A stretch of DNA of 45,381 nucleotides from DATAMF01 sp964472565 (GTDB lineage Bacteria > Chloroflexota > Anaerolineae > Aggregatilineales > Aggregatilineaceae), in the NCBI GenBank assembly GCA_964472565.1, contig CAYYNB010000028.1, positions 1-45,381 on the forward strand, given 5' to 3'. Of the stretch, positions 9,424 to 20,023 are shown piece after piece. The notes beneath the pieces are model-generated. The model was not told the DNA's origin, made no database searches, and saw nothing but the letters and a program-made list of their open reading frames with translations. Numbering within the stretch: position 1 is the stretch's first letter; the number at the start of each line of letters is the position of its first letter. Position numbers and translations under genes: made by a program.

Positions 9424-10728
9424 ATGAAAGAACCTATTGATCTTCTTGTTCATCATATCGGCCAGCTTTGTACAATCCCGGCACACGAAAGCGGGCCACA
9501 GCGCGGGCCACATTTGGGGGATTTGGGACTGCTGGAAAACGCGGCGATTGCCATTCACCGGGGCGCAATTGAGGCGATTGGACCGGATGCGGAAATTTGC
9601 GACGCCTACGAGGGGATAACCGCGCTGAATGCAGGCGGGCGGCTGGTTACGCCGGGATTGGTCGATCCACACACGCATCTGGTGTGGGCCGGAGATCGAG
9701 CGGATGAATTTGAACAGCGGCTCGCCGGGGCCACGTATCAAGACATTATGGCGGCAGGCGGCGGGATTAATCGAACGGTGAAACAAACGCGGGCCGCCGA
9801 TGTCAACACGCTGATCGAACAGGCGAAGGTCCGGCTGGATACGATGCTGGCGCATGGCACGACGACGGTTGAGGCCAAAACCGGCTACGGACTGGACACG
9901 CGCACCGAACTGATGATGCTGAATGCCATCGCGCTGCTGGATATGGAGCATCCGGTGGATCTGGTGCCGACATTTTTGGGCGCGCATGCAGTCCCGCCGG
10001 AATATGCGGAAAATCCAGAGGGATATGTTGATCTGCTGATCAACGAGATGCTGCCGGCGGTTGCCAATTGGCGCACTGAACACTGGCCGGAGGCGCTATT
10101 TTGTGATGTGTTCTGCGAGGTTGGGGCGTTTGACCTGGCGCAAACCCGGCGGATTCTGGAAGCGGCTAAAAAACATGGGATGGCGCTCAAGGTCCATGTG
10201 GATGAATTCGAGGCGCTGGGGGGGGCAGCATTGGCGGCTGAACTCGGCGCAGTGTCGGCAGATCACGTGGTGATGACGCCGGAGGCTGATATAAGAGCGC
10301 TGGGGGCCTCAGATACGGTGGTTGTGGCGCTGCCACCGACGCCGTTTGGGTTGGCACAGACCCAATACACACCCGCCAAACGATTTTTAGAGGCGGGAGC
10401 GGCACTGGCGATTGCGACGGACTGTAACCCCGGCACAGCGTGGAACGAAAATATGCAGTTGGTGATGGCGCTCGCCACTCGTTATTTGCGGCTAACTCCG
10501 GGGCAGGCACTGGCGGCAGCGACGATCAACGCGGCGTATGCGGTGGGGCGCGGACATCTGGTGGGGAGCCTGGAAGTGGGCAAACTGGGCGATTTGGTGA
10601 TTTGGAACGTCCCCAGTTATTCCCACTTGAGTTACCGTTTTGGGACAAATCTGGCCCAAACAGTTGTGAAACGCGGGCGGATCGCTCACAGCCCTTACCG
10701 AGGAGGCGTTCGGACCACATGGACTTAA
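9424..10728 (+). CDS. hutI: Imidazolonepropionase
   Basis: HutI hydrolyses 4-imidazolone-5-propionate to N-formimino-L-glutamate, the third step of histidine breakdown. It is a metal-dependent amidohydrolase of the cytoplasm. Visible landmarks are the metal-binding His-x-His in VDPHTHLVWAGDR, the substrate loop around AAGGGINRTVKQTR, a metal His in KVHVDEF, and ATDCNPGT near the C-terminus carrying the catalytic Asp. The product of 434 residues is slightly longer than most family members. The frame continues upstream to 9358, but the added residues are basic, aromatic and unlike the family, so the ATG at 9424 is chosen. hutU lies 15 kb away on the other strand and hutH is not in the window, so the pathway is scattered. 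The 3' end overlaps the next small gene by ten bases. Confidence 0.95.
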   Translation: MKEPIDLLVHHIGQLCTIPAHESGPQRGPHLGDLGLLENAAIAIHRGAIEAIGPDAEICDAYEGITALNAGGRLVTPGLVDPHTHLVWAGDRADEFEQRLAGATYQDIMAAGGGINRTVKQTRAADVNTLIEQAKVRLDTMLAHGTTTVEAKTGYGLDTRTELMMLNAIALLDMEHPVDLVPTFLGAHAVPPEYAENPEGYVDLLINEMLPAVANWRTEHWPEALFCDVFCEVGAFDLAQTRRILEAAKKHGMALKVHVDEFEALGGAALAAELGAVSADHVVMTPEADIRALGASDTVVVALPPTPFGLAQTQYTPAKRFLEAGAALAIATDCNPGTAWNENMQLVMALATRYLRLTPGQALAAATINAAYAVGRGHLVGSLEVGKLGDLVIWNVPSYSHLSYRFGTNLAQTVVKRGRIAHSPYRGGVRTTWT

Positions 10729-10931
10729 ACGAAGTCATGCCCTGGGGATTAACGCTCGCGCAGAGTCTGTGTTTGGGCGTGGGCGGGTTCATGCTGATTG
10801 GGGCCTGGGTCATTGTGACATCTTTTTTGCGCCTGGGTAAAAATATCATTATGTGCGGGCTGGTGGTGATCATGGGACTGATGTTCTGTGGCACGGCAGC
10901 GGCGGCGATATATGAACTAACGCAAAAATGA
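10719..10931 (+). CDS. Small two-helix membrane protein of unknown function
   Basis: A 70-residue protein whose ATG lies within the last codons of hutI in another frame, with GAGGAGGC upstream as a clear SD site. It is nearly all membrane: helix 1 spans about residues 11-36 (rich in Leu, Gly, Ile, Val) and helix 2 about 43-64 (IIMCGLVVIMGLMFCG), joined by a short basic loop (RLGKN). The C-terminus is polar. The overlap suggests translational coupling to hutI, though nothing in the sequence links it to histidine breakdown. No family was recognised. Confidence 0.7.
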   Translation: MDLNEVMPWGLTLAQSLCLGVGGFMLIGAWVIVTSFLRLGKNIIMCGLVVIMGLMFCGTAAAAIYELTQK

Positions 10932-11033
10932 CAACTGACCTTGCTATTTTGATCAAGTAGTGAACAATTTCATCCGTTACCGCGTATCATACATAGGGCA
11001 ATAAAAGAAATCCGAGACAACTGGATAGAACCT

Positions 11034-11612
11034 ATGGACGACGTTCCTCTGATTGAACGGGCACAGGGTGGCGATGAGCGTGCTGCAAGGCAGCTTTTTG
11101 ACGTTTACCAACTGCGAACCTACCGTTTGGCCTTAGGGCTTTTGGGCGATACTTCGGATGCTGAAGAAGTGGCCCAGGATGCTTTAACTTATGCTTTGTT
11201 AAACATTCAACGTTACAAATGCGAACTTAGTAGTTTCAGCACCTGGCTGCATACCATTACGGTGAGCCGCGCCCGCGATAAACGTCGTCGCAAATTACTG
11301 CCAAGCATTTCGTTGGCCCAGTGGCTGGGGATGGGAAACCAGATTCGGGATCACCAACCCGGCCCCGAAGCTTACACCATGCAGCGGGAAGTTGAGGGCG
11401 GTTTAGACAAAGCCTTGAGCCAGCTCAGCCCCAAGCTCCGCGAAGCAATCGTGTTGCGTTTTTATGCCGATTGTACGTATAAAGAGATGGGAGAGATAAT
11501 GGGCTGCTCTCTGAACACGGCGCGATCTCGATTGCGCCTAGCGATAGAAAAACTTCGTGCCCAGTTGGGAGACGAACAGGTCCGATGGTTGGCAACGGAA
11601 ACCATCCGCTGA
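11034..11612 (+). CDS. RNA polymerase sigma factor, ECF type
   Basis: A 192-residue alternative sigma factor with only regions 2 and 4. Region 2 covers about residues 20-90, with the core-binding helix DAEEVAQDALTYALLN and the promoter-melting segment SSFSTWLHTITVSRARDKRRR. Region 4 covers about 125-180 (ALSQLSPKLREAIVLRFY, then the recognition helix GCSLNTARSRLRLAIEKL). The next gene starts 28 bases before its end and encodes a membrane anti-sigma factor, the usual pairing for regulation by sequestration. The SD site is weak (GGAT), and 102 bases separate it from the upstream small membrane gene. The signal it answers to is not evident. Confidence 0.93.
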   Translation: MDDVPLIERAQGGDERAARQLFDVYQLRTYRLALGLLGDTSDAEEVAQDALTYALLNIQRYKCELSSFSTWLHTITVSRARDKRRRKLLPSISLAQWLGMGNQIRDHQPGPEAYTMQREVEGGLDKALSQLSPKLREAIVLRFYADCTYKEMGEIMGCSLNTARSRLRLAIEKLRAQLGDEQVRWLATETIR

Positions 11613-13099
11613 ACGAATCGCATTATGATGAGTTCATTTTAGAGGAATATGTATTAGGCCAGCTTCTGCCGGACGAGGAACAAGCGATTCGGCAGCATCT
11701 GGCTGTTTGTTTTTCCTGCCGCGCCATGGCAGCCGAAATTGAGACTTTCTGCCGCCGGGTCAAAAATGAACTGGAAAACGAGCTGGATGGAGCTGAACCG
11801 AGTCCTAACCTCAGTTTTGACTCCATTTCGACAGGATGGCATAAACCGCCGCACCGACTCAGCTTTTCATTCCGCCTCCAACAATTTGGGCCAAATATTC
11901 CCTTCGCCGTGATGATCGCCCTGTTGATTGTGGCGTTTATGGTGATTCTGCCGGGGGCTGATGCCACAACAATGCGAAATCTGGCGGTGGCGCGCCGTTA
12001 TGAGGGACCCCCGGTGATGGTCGCGGCGGTGTCGGAGCATGGATTGGTGCTGCTGTCGCTGGGAGATGGACGGTCACAGATTGTCACTCAACTGGACGAA
12101 ATTACCATGCCGCGCCAACTGCAATTTGCACCGGATGGTAAGTGGGTTGCCTTCCTACAAGGGGGCGCGCTGCATGTGGTCGAGGTGCGCAGCGGGGGGA
12201 AACACTTCCGGGTGGCGGTTGAAGAGACTGCTAATTGGGTCTGGTCGCCAAATGGACAGGCGCTCGCTTATACGGATGGCAACGGGCAACTTGCTGTGTT
12301 TGACGCAGTATCCCAAACGAACCGCGTCATGGCTCCTGTACAAGAAGATGTCTGGGGAACGCCCGTCTGGTCAAGCGACAGCCAACAGATCGCTTTCGCC
12401 GCGCAGAACGGAATCTGGCGGGTTATGTTAACAAGCGGGTATCGCGTGGAAGTAGCGCGAAATCCACGCCCGAACGAACTGCTGCTGGCTCCGGCGGCGT
12501 GGCTTAATAATGACAGCACGCTGTTGGTTTGGAATGTTACTCAAGATGGACAAACCTCAGCGTTGTATCAAGTGGAGATCAATACGCATCGACTGCAACG
12601 CGTTGAGGGTAATTCGGTGGCGCAGGGAACCCAACTCATTTGGCCGATCAATGCACAGGATATCACGCTGGTGGTGCGGCAGAACCAACTGTGGACGGTT
12701 AACCTGAGTGATGATGAAGCCTATGCGATGCCTAGTGAAATGCCCTGGCCGCAAGCCGTTCAATGGTCATCGAATGGGGCATGGATGGCTTATGCGGCGA
12801 CAGGACAGGCTGAAGGAAAAGGACTCTTTCTGTTTTCGCCGCAAGAAGGCACGCTGCACGCGATTGAACTGCCCGAAGGCGCAACTGAAAAATCGGTGTA
12901 TTGGGCGGGAGTCGAGCATCTGTTTGTGTTGCGCCAACTGACCACGACGAGCAGCAACAGCGACATGTGTGAGTTATGGCTGGTATCGCTGACAACAGGC
13001 GAACCGCCCAAGCGTATTCTGAGCAACGTGGCATTACCCCGCCCGTATACGGGATGGCGCTGGACTGATGTGCTGGCGGTTCAATACCTCAATCAATAA
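11585..13099 (+). CDS. Membrane anti-sigma factor with zinc-binding domain and propeller-like ectodomain
   Basis: The 504-residue product should hold the ECF sigma factor encoded just upstream (28-base overlap). Residues 12-60 form a zinc-anti-sigma domain with His38-x3-Cys42-x2-Cys45 (HLAVCFSC). One membrane helix lies at about 105-122. The remaining roughly 375 residues are predicted to be outside the cell and carry repeated WD40/TolB-like blades: FAPDGKWVAFL, WSPNGQALAYT, WSSDSQQIAFA and WSSNGAWMAYA each have the W/F-S-x-(D/N)-G/S-x-x-(I/L/V)-A-(F/Y) pattern. A propeller on an anti-sigma factor suggests ligand or wall sensing, which is inference. The 3' end overlaps the convergent ComEA-like gene by 11 bases. 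Confidence 0.85.
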   Translation: MVGNGNHPLNESHYDEFILEEYVLGQLLPDEEQAIRQHLAVCFSCRAMAAEIETFCRRVKNELENELDGAEPSPNLSFDSISTGWHKPPHRLSFSFRLQQFGPNIPFAVMIALLIVAFMVILPGADATTMRNLAVARRYEGPPVMVAAVSEHGLVLLSLGDGRSQIVTQLDEITMPRQLQFAPDGKWVAFLQGGALHVVEVRSGGKHFRVAVEETANWVWSPNGQALAYTDGNGQLAVFDAVSQTNRVMAPVQEDVWGTPVWSSDSQQIAFAAQNGIWRVMLTSGYRVEVARNPRPNELLLAPAAWLNNDSTLLVWNVTQDGQTSALYQVEINTHRLQRVEGNSVAQGTQLIWPINAQDITLVVRQNQLWTVNLSDDEAYAMPSEMPWPQAVQWSSNGAWMAYAATGQAEGKGLFLFSPQEGTLHAIELPEGATEKSVYWAGVEHLFVLRQLTTTSSNSDMCELWLVSLTTGEPPKRILSNVALPRPYTGWRWTDVLAVQYLNQ

Positions 13100-13946
13100 C
13101 AATCAAGTCACGAATGGTGTCTAACTTAGACGGGCCAATACCAGGGACATTATCCAATTCGTCGATACTGGTAAATGGCCCGTTTTGGGTGCGATAGTCG
13201 ATAATGGCCTGAGCTAAGGATGGGCCAATACCCGGCAGTGCATCCAGTTCTTCAACGGTTGCATAATTGATATGGACCAGCGGCGGATGATTGGGCGTGG
13301 GGGTTATTACCGCATCCGCCTGTTCCGCTAACGAGGGTACATAGACCAGATCCCCATCATTCAGGCGCTGACTTAGATTCAACTGAGACAGATCAGCATT
13401 ATCTGTTGCGCCGCCTGCCGCATCAATCGCATCCTGGACCAGACTACCAATGGGAACCGAGACCAGAGACTGGGGATGTATAACTTCGCCTGTGACATAG
13501 ATGGTGTAATTCCCCGGTGTGGCGGTCACAATGCGGATAACGGCGGTTGACACAACTGCGGAACCCGCGCGCGTGGGAACCGTAATTTGATCACCATCTT
13601 CAACAAGCTGGGCCAAATTCACACGATCCAGATCAGCGTCTTCGGCAGGGCCGCCCACCGCATCGAGCGCATGCACCACGCGGCTGCCATATTCGAGGGT
13701 GACTAACAAACCAGGACTGGCAACTGCGCCTGTCACATACACAAGATAGGGGCCGGGGGTGGGAGAAGGCGCAGGTGTAAACGTGATCGATGGAATCACG
13801 GTTGGTTCGGGAGGTAAGACAGTGATGACTGTGGGATCGGGGCGATTGAGCAAGAGGGCGGCTATACCCGCCATAAGTGCAACAACGATCAGCAAAAAAA
13901 TGGGATATTTAAAACGTTCCAAAAGCGGTTGTTTTTCAGACACCAT
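13089..13946 (-). CDS. ComEA-like protein: two SLBB domains and helix-hairpin-helix
   Basis: A 285-residue protein with one N-terminal membrane anchor (about residues 13-33, YPIFLLIVVALMAGIAALLL), a Pro/Thr-rich linker, two successive SLBB domains (YLVYVTGAVASPG and YTIYVTGEVIHPQ, each ending in a DGDxxxVP motif), and a C-terminal double helix-hairpin-helix (INYATVEELDALPGIGPSLA, then IDELDNVPGIGP). ComEA of competent bacteria has one SLBB and the same HhH and binds incoming double-stranded DNA; two SLBB copies make this longer. The start at 13946 is chosen over an upstream extension because AAGGGG precedes it. No comEC or comF is nearby, so a DNA-uptake role is likely but unproven here. Confidence 0.82.
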   Translation of the reverse strand: MVSEKQPLLERFKYPIFLLIVVALMAGIAALLLNRPDPTVITVLPPEPTVIPSITFTPAPSPTPGPYLVYVTGAVASPGLLVTLEYGSRVVHALDAVGGPAEDADLDRVNLAQLVEDGDQITVPTRAGSAVVSTAVIRIVTATPGNYTIYVTGEVIHPQSLVSVPIGSLVQDAIDAAGGATDNADLSQLNLSQRLNDGDLVYVPSLAEQADAVITPTPNHPPLVHINYATVEELDALPGIGPSLAQAIIDYRTQNGPFTSIDELDNVPGIGPSKLDTIRDLIVID

Positions 13947-14170
13947 TTTCCCCTTCCCCGGCAAAGATTCTCTTCTTATCTTACACCGATGTTTGAATCC
14001 TGGCATGGATGATCTGCAAATTGATTTATAACGAACAGATAATGAGTGAGATACGATTAAAAATTTATAAATTAATATTCTTATATAGAAAAATCGAGAA
14101 GATTGAATGAGAATATAAAAGTATAATATAATTAATTTTGCATGGTCAAAATATAAAGGGGAGAAAATCG
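13947..14170 (+). promoter_or_regulatory. AT-rich leader upstream of the giant repeat protein
   Basis: Between two genes of ordinary composition, bases about 14040-14155 are almost entirely A and T, with several TATAAT-like words (for example gtataatata near 14120). No well-spaced -35/-10 pair could be fixed. The ATG at 14171 has AAGGGGAG eight bases before it. The stretch probably contains the promoter and untranslated leader of the repeat protein. No small reading frame was found. Confidence 0.4.
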
Positions 14171-17100
14171 ATGCTCAGAAGGTTTTTATTTCTAATACCT
14201 TCACTTCTTTTATTGATGATGGTTCTTTTCCCGCCCGTTTCGTATGCTGCACTGGACAGCGCGATCTGTGGATCGGTGGCTGAAATTCCACTGGCCGAGT
14301 GCCAAGCTTTAATCGCCCTCTATAACAGTACAAATGGTGATAGTTGGAGCAGCCATACGAACTGGGGAAACAATTCTCCTAGCACATGGCAAGGTGTCAC
14401 GGTGAGCGGCGGACGTGTAACCGCGATCAGCCTTGCGGGGAATAACTTAACAGGCAGTATTCCTACCGAAATTGGCAGCCTGACCAGTCTGACCAGCCTC
14501 GCGCTTCATAACAATCAGCTCGGCGGCATTATTCCGTCCTCGCTAGGCAATCTCACCAGCCTGACAGCGCTCAATCTGAGCAGCAACCAACTCGGCGGAA
14601 ATGTACCGATCCAATTCAGGAATCTGGTTAACCTGAGTTCTTCAAATACGGATATTGGATATAACAAACTGACCGCATTGGATCCCCTGTTGGTGGCTTT
14701 TCTCAACAGCAAAGATGCGAATTGGGCACAGACACAAACAATCCCGCCCATTGGGACGCAGGCGATCCCGCTTTCAGGTACCAGCGTCGAAGTGTCGTGG
14801 CTCCCTATCGCCTATACAGGGGATGGGGGATATTACGAAGTTGGATACAGCATAACTTCGGGCGGTCCTTATACCCTGGGGTGCATTTCCGGTTCAAAAA
14901 CTGACACAAACTGCACGATCAGCGGACTGCTGTCCACCAAATTCTATTTCTTCGCGGTACGGACCTTCACCCCAGCGCATGGGGTTCAAGTTAACGATCT
15001 ATGGAGCATTTACAGTTCGGATGCGACTGTGACTCCGGTGCTTGCCAGCCCTGCCGATGGCGCGACGGTTACAACGACGCTCCCCACTTTTACGTGGAAT
15101 GCCGTTTCGGGGGCAGCCGGGTACCGGATTCAAATTGACAACAACTCTGATTTTTCCAGCACGGCAGTTTCGACGACGGCCACAGGCACAACTTATACTT
15201 CCACTGTGGCGCTCACAAGCGGCACGACCTATTACTGGCGGATTCAGGCCAAAAACAGCGCGAACTACTGGGGCGCGTGGAGTTTTCCGTGGTCGGTCAT
15301 AATTGATACAACAGCGCCCGCCGTTCCCACGCTGAGTTTGCCGCCGAACAATGGCACGCCAGAAACTACAGACAAACCTACTTTTGACTGGAACAGTGTT
15401 TCAGACATTGATCTCGATCATTATGTTTTGCAGGTCGATAATGTCTCTGACTTTTCCAGCCCTGAAATTAACGTCCCGGTTGTGCCATCCATTTATACTC
15501 CGGTGACGGGATTGGCGGATACACGTTACTACTGGCGCGTCCGGTCAGTGGATGTGGCGGGGAATAAGAGCGCATGGTCAACGGTGTGGCGCGTTCAGGT
15601 TAACGCGGTTCCAACGGTTGTGCCAACACTCACTACACCGACGAATAATTTCTTCACCAAAGATAACACCCCGACATTTACCTGGAGCGCGATAGCCGGG
15701 GCATCACAATATACGATCCAAGCTTCCAAACTGGCCGACTTCAGCACGCTGGCGATCAGTGCAACCGTTACAACCGCGACCTACACTCCCACTGCCGTTT
15801 TGACAGACGGCGTGTATTACTGGCGTGTCAGAGCACGCGCGGCGCTGGACGGCATGTGGAGCGAATGGAGCACCGAAAACTGGATATTCACAGTGGACAC
15901 AGTTGCTCCGGTTGCCCCAACACAATCTGGCCCGGCCAACAACGGGACGGTGCTCATCGCTACGCCTGAATTCACGTGGAGCGCTGTAGCTGATGCAGTC
16001 AAGTATGACATCCAGATTGACAATAACGCTGATTTCAGCAGCCCGGTTGGTACGTTCACAGTCATAGGCGCAACCAGCTATACGCCTGCTGCGCCGCTGG
16101 GTGAGATGGTCTTTTCGTGGCGACTCCGCTCATATGACCTGGCGGGCAACCGAGGGACATGGAGCGCGGCCTGGAAGGTCCGGGTCAACGCGGATCCAAC
16201 CAGTATCCCAACCTTAACTGCACCGGCGGATCTGGCGTTCGTCAAAGTCAAAACTCCACAGTTCACATGGACTTCGGCACGTGCGGCGCAGTATAAGATT
16301 CAAATTGCGACGGATAATCTGTTTGGTACGCTCGTGGCGGATGCGCTGGTGACGACGGCTACCTACAAGCCGACTACGGCGCTGGCGGATGGTGTTTATT
16401 ATTGGCGTGTACAAACAAAAGACTCGGTAGACGGCCTCTGGGGTGATTGGAGTATCGTCCGGTCATTCACGGTGGACACGGTTGCTCCGGCGGTTCCGGT
16501 TCTCGGTACGCCCGGCAACGGGGAGATCATCGTCAGCAACCTGCCGACNNNNNNNNNNNNNNNNNNNNNNNNNNNNNNNNNNNNNNNNNNNNNNNNNNNN
16601 NNNNNNNNNNNNNNNNNNNNNNNNNNNNNNNNNNNNNNNNNNNNNNNNCGCTGGCGGCACCGGCTAATGGGCTGCGCACGAAAGTGACAAAGCCCGTGTT
16701 CTCCTGGAACGTGACGGCGGATGCAAACCAGTACCGGCTACAAGTGGATGATGATCCGGCTTTTGGTTCGCCAGCCATCAATGTCCTGGTAACAACACTC
16801 AACTATACCCCGACCGTTGTCCTGCCGAATGCAACTTACTCGTGGCGCGTGCAGGCCAAAGATAAAGATGATGGGGTGTGGGGTGCGTGGAGTCCGGTGT
16901 GGACGGTCACGGTGGACACAGTTGCTCCGGCGATTCCGGTTCTCGGTACGCCCGGCAACGGGGAGATCATCGTCAGCAACCTGCCGACATTCGATTGGGG
17001 CGATGTGGCCGATGCGGACCTGGATCATTATGAGATTCAGGTAGATAACGACAGCACATTTGCCAGCCCGATCAGCAGCGGCTCGCCGGTTCCCTCGACC

Positions 17101-20019
17101 TACACGGCAACCGGAACGCCCTACCCGGATAACCTGTACTACTGGCGTGTGCGGGCGTATGACGTGGCGGGAAACGCCAGCGCATGGAGTACCATCTGGA
17201 TGGTGCGCGTGGATGCTGATCCGACGAATGTCCCGACGCTGGCGGCACCGGCTAATGGGCTGCGCACGAAAGTGACAAAGCCCGTGTTCTCTTGGAACGT
17301 GACGGCGGATGCAAACCAGTATCGTCTGCAAGTGGATAATGATCCGGCTTTCGGTTCGCCAGCCATCAATGTACTGGTGACAACACTCAATTACACATCC
17401 ACGGTTGTCCTGCCGAATGCGACTTATTCATGGCGCGTGCAGGCCAAAGATCAGGATGACGGGGTGTGGGGTGCGTGGAGTCCGGTGTGGACATTCGACA
17501 TTGATACGGTTGCTCCAGGTGTACCGGCGCTTGTCGGACCAACGGGAACACTGAATATCAATAATCCTACGTTTGAATGGCAGGCGGTCGTGGATGCCAA
17601 CCTGGATCACTACGAGATTCAGATTGACGACAACGCCACTTATGCCAGCCCGGAAACTGTCTCGCGTACAACACTCACCTATCCTTACCCCGGCACTTTC
17701 ACCGATGGTGTTTATTACTGGCGCGGGCGGGCCTATGATGATGCTGGCAATAACAGCGCATGGAGCGCCAGCCTGTCGTTCCGCATTGACGCGGTTCCGG
17801 CTTCTATTCCGACGCTGATGCTCCCGGTGGATGGATTAGAAACAGCCCAGACACAGTATGTGTTTGTCTGGAGCAATGTGGGTGCCACACGATATGAACT
17901 ACAAGTGGACAATACGGCTGGTTTTGCCAGCCCTGAGATCAAGGTGAAGCCCACAGCGGCAACCTACACCCAAACGACTGCGTTAGCCAATGGAGACTAT
18001 TGGTGGCGTGTGCGTGCCCTGGCGGTAGACGGTCTGTGGAGCGATTGGAGCGTTGTCCGTCAATTTACCGCTGATCGGACTAAGCCCGTCAAACCTGTTT
18101 TGGGCACACCAGGAAATGGTACGACTGAACTCACGGGCACACCTGTGTTCCAGTGGGGTGATGTCGCTGAGGCGCATCACTATGAATTCCAATTGGATAA
18201 CGCGGCGACGTTCCCAAGCCCGAATATCTACGAAGAAACGAGTATTTCCGAATTCACGCCGAGTGAAGCGTTGACGGATGGGCTGTACTACTGGCGCGTC
18301 CGGACCTTTGATGCGGCAGGCAACTTCAGCGGATGGACTGCGACCTGGAATGTCCGGATCAATGCGGTTCCCACACCGGTTGTGACCCCGCTGTCGCCCG
18401 TGGATAACAGCGCAACCAACCAGACGATGCCAAGCTTCAGTTGGAATCCGGCGGCAGGGATCATCCGCTACCGGCTGCAAGTCGATAATACAGCGACCTT
18501 TGCCAGCCCAGAAATTAACATCACATCGGCAGCAACCCTGTATACCCCAGCGACAGCTCTGGTGGACGGCGTGTACAACTGGCGAGTTCAGGCTCAGGGT
18601 GCTGATGGGCTGTGGGGGGATTGGAGCGCGGGCTTTAAGGTTACGATTGATACCGTCAAACCTGGAGTACCCACTTTAGCCAGCCCGGCCAGCGGATCGG
18701 TTGTCACCACCAGCACACCCACTTTCGATTGGAATGATGTAGCTGGGGCGCACCACTATGAAATTCAGATCAGTTCGGCGGCCGTATTCGCTCCGGTTGA
18801 TGTGAGCGCGTTCCCGAACAATTCAACTTATACGCCTGCGGCTATGGCGGATAAGGTCTACTACTGGCGCGTCCGGTCGTATGATGCGGCTGGTAATCGA
18901 AGCGCGTGGAGCACGATCTGGAGCGTTACCGTTGATGCCGTAGCAGGCGCACCGCAACCCAGCGCCCTCATGACGATTGAGGCGGAAAATGCAACAGTTC
19001 AACCGAACGGCGCATGGACAGCCTACAACAGCGATGCGGCGAGCGGCGGCACCTATCTTTACAGCAGCGGTGTGACGGGCGAAGCCCTGGCTTTGAGCTT
19101 TGAAGGCACCCAGGCGGATGTGGTCTATGTCCAGCATCCGGCACTGGGAACTTTCGCTATTGAAGTCGATGGCGTTCTGCTGCAAACCATCAACAGCACC
19201 TCATCCGATACGGTATTTGGGGCGCGAGTCTCTCTCGGCTACCTGAATCCAGGTGTCCATACCCTGCGCGTCTATGCGGTTGATGGTACAGTAGCGTTTG
19301 ATGCCTTTGCAGTTGATAACCCCAGTGCTGTCGTCGTTGAGCCGACCCCGGCCCCCACGATTCAGCACTCGATTGATGTTCCGCTTGAAACGGTTGACGA
19401 ACCTACGACAGCCGATCAACTATCCATTCAGGTAATCCCATTTGCAGATAACCTTGAAACGAACTGGGTCGCAAGCGGCAGTTGGCAACCGGATACGCAG
19501 TCGGCCTACAGCGGCAGCGGTTGGTTTGTCGAAGCCCTGACCCGCAACCAAAGCAGTACACTTACGGCTAACTATCAGATCAACCTGGGCACAGCAACCA
19601 CACCGCAACTGAGCTTCTGGCAGAAAATGACGCTTACCAACGGCGACGTGGCAGCCGTGGATGTCAGCGTCGATGGCGGTGTCACCTGGCTGCCGCTTGA
19701 TGCTCAAATCGGTGTCGCGGCGGGTGAATGGATGCAGCGCGTGGTCGATCTCAGCATGTACCGGGGCGCTACGATCCAACTCCGCTTCCGGCTTGACACG
19801 GTGGGGGCTGTTCCTGCCAATGAAACAACGTTTGGTTGGTGGGTGGATGAACTAATGGTGTCCGATACGGTACCCAGTACGCCCACCCCGACGGAGGATA
19901 CATGGGTAGTGCCGACAGCCATCCCGACCGATGTTCCTGTGACGGATGTCCCCACTGACGTTCCGGCAACACCGACCGAAGAAGCAGGTGGATGGGTCCT
20001 GCCCACTCCAATCCCATAA
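14171..20019 (+). CDS. Giant secreted LRR / Fn3-like repeat / CBM-like surface protein, interrupted by an assembly gap
   Basis: One gene is inferred across the N run at 16549-16648, which shifts the frame artificially. The ATG at 14171 has a strong SD site. A signal peptide (LLLLMMVLFPPVSYA) is followed by plant-type leucine-rich repeats with LxxNxLxGxIP (LAGNNLTGSIPTEIGSLTSL), one Fn3 domain, then at least 14 Fn3-like modules of about 97 residues ending in YYWRVRAYDxAGNxSAWS or YWRVxxxxxDGxWxxWS. These alternate strictly as B and A types, giving seven B-A pairs. A CBM6/35-like domain (opening TIEAENATVQPNG), a MAM or M6-peptidase-like jelly roll (about 19430-19860) and a Thr/Pro-rich tail follow. 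There is no sorting signal. It probably acts in adhesion or polysaccharide binding outside the cell. It is flanked by an AT-rich leader and by terminators. Confidence 0.8.
16549..16648. other. Assembly gap of 100 N inside near-identical repeats
   Basis: Exactly 100 unknown bases, the conventional placeholder. The sequence before it matches 16939-16988 and the sequence after it matches that from 17237, so the missing piece should correspond to 16989-17236, which is 248 bases. That length also restores the reading frame (it equals 3n+2, whereas 100 equals 3n+1). Confidence 0.9.
16649..17236 (+). repeat. 588-bp period of a near-identical tandem repeat inside the repeat protein
   Basis: This stretch holds one B-type and one A-type Fn3-like module. 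The next period begins at 17237 with a B module that differs from the first by scattered, mostly synonymous changes. The A module start before the gap (from about 16501) matches the one at 16941. The unit is 196 codons long. High identity implies a recent duplication or gene conversion, and explains why the assembly broke here. Confidence 0.85.
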
Positions 20020-20023
20020 ACAA

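Noticed and set aside
16447..16548. Separate start for the second half of the giant protein before the gap
   Set aside because: This frame is not the coding frame before the gap; the in-frame chain runs from 14171, and the N run only shifts it.
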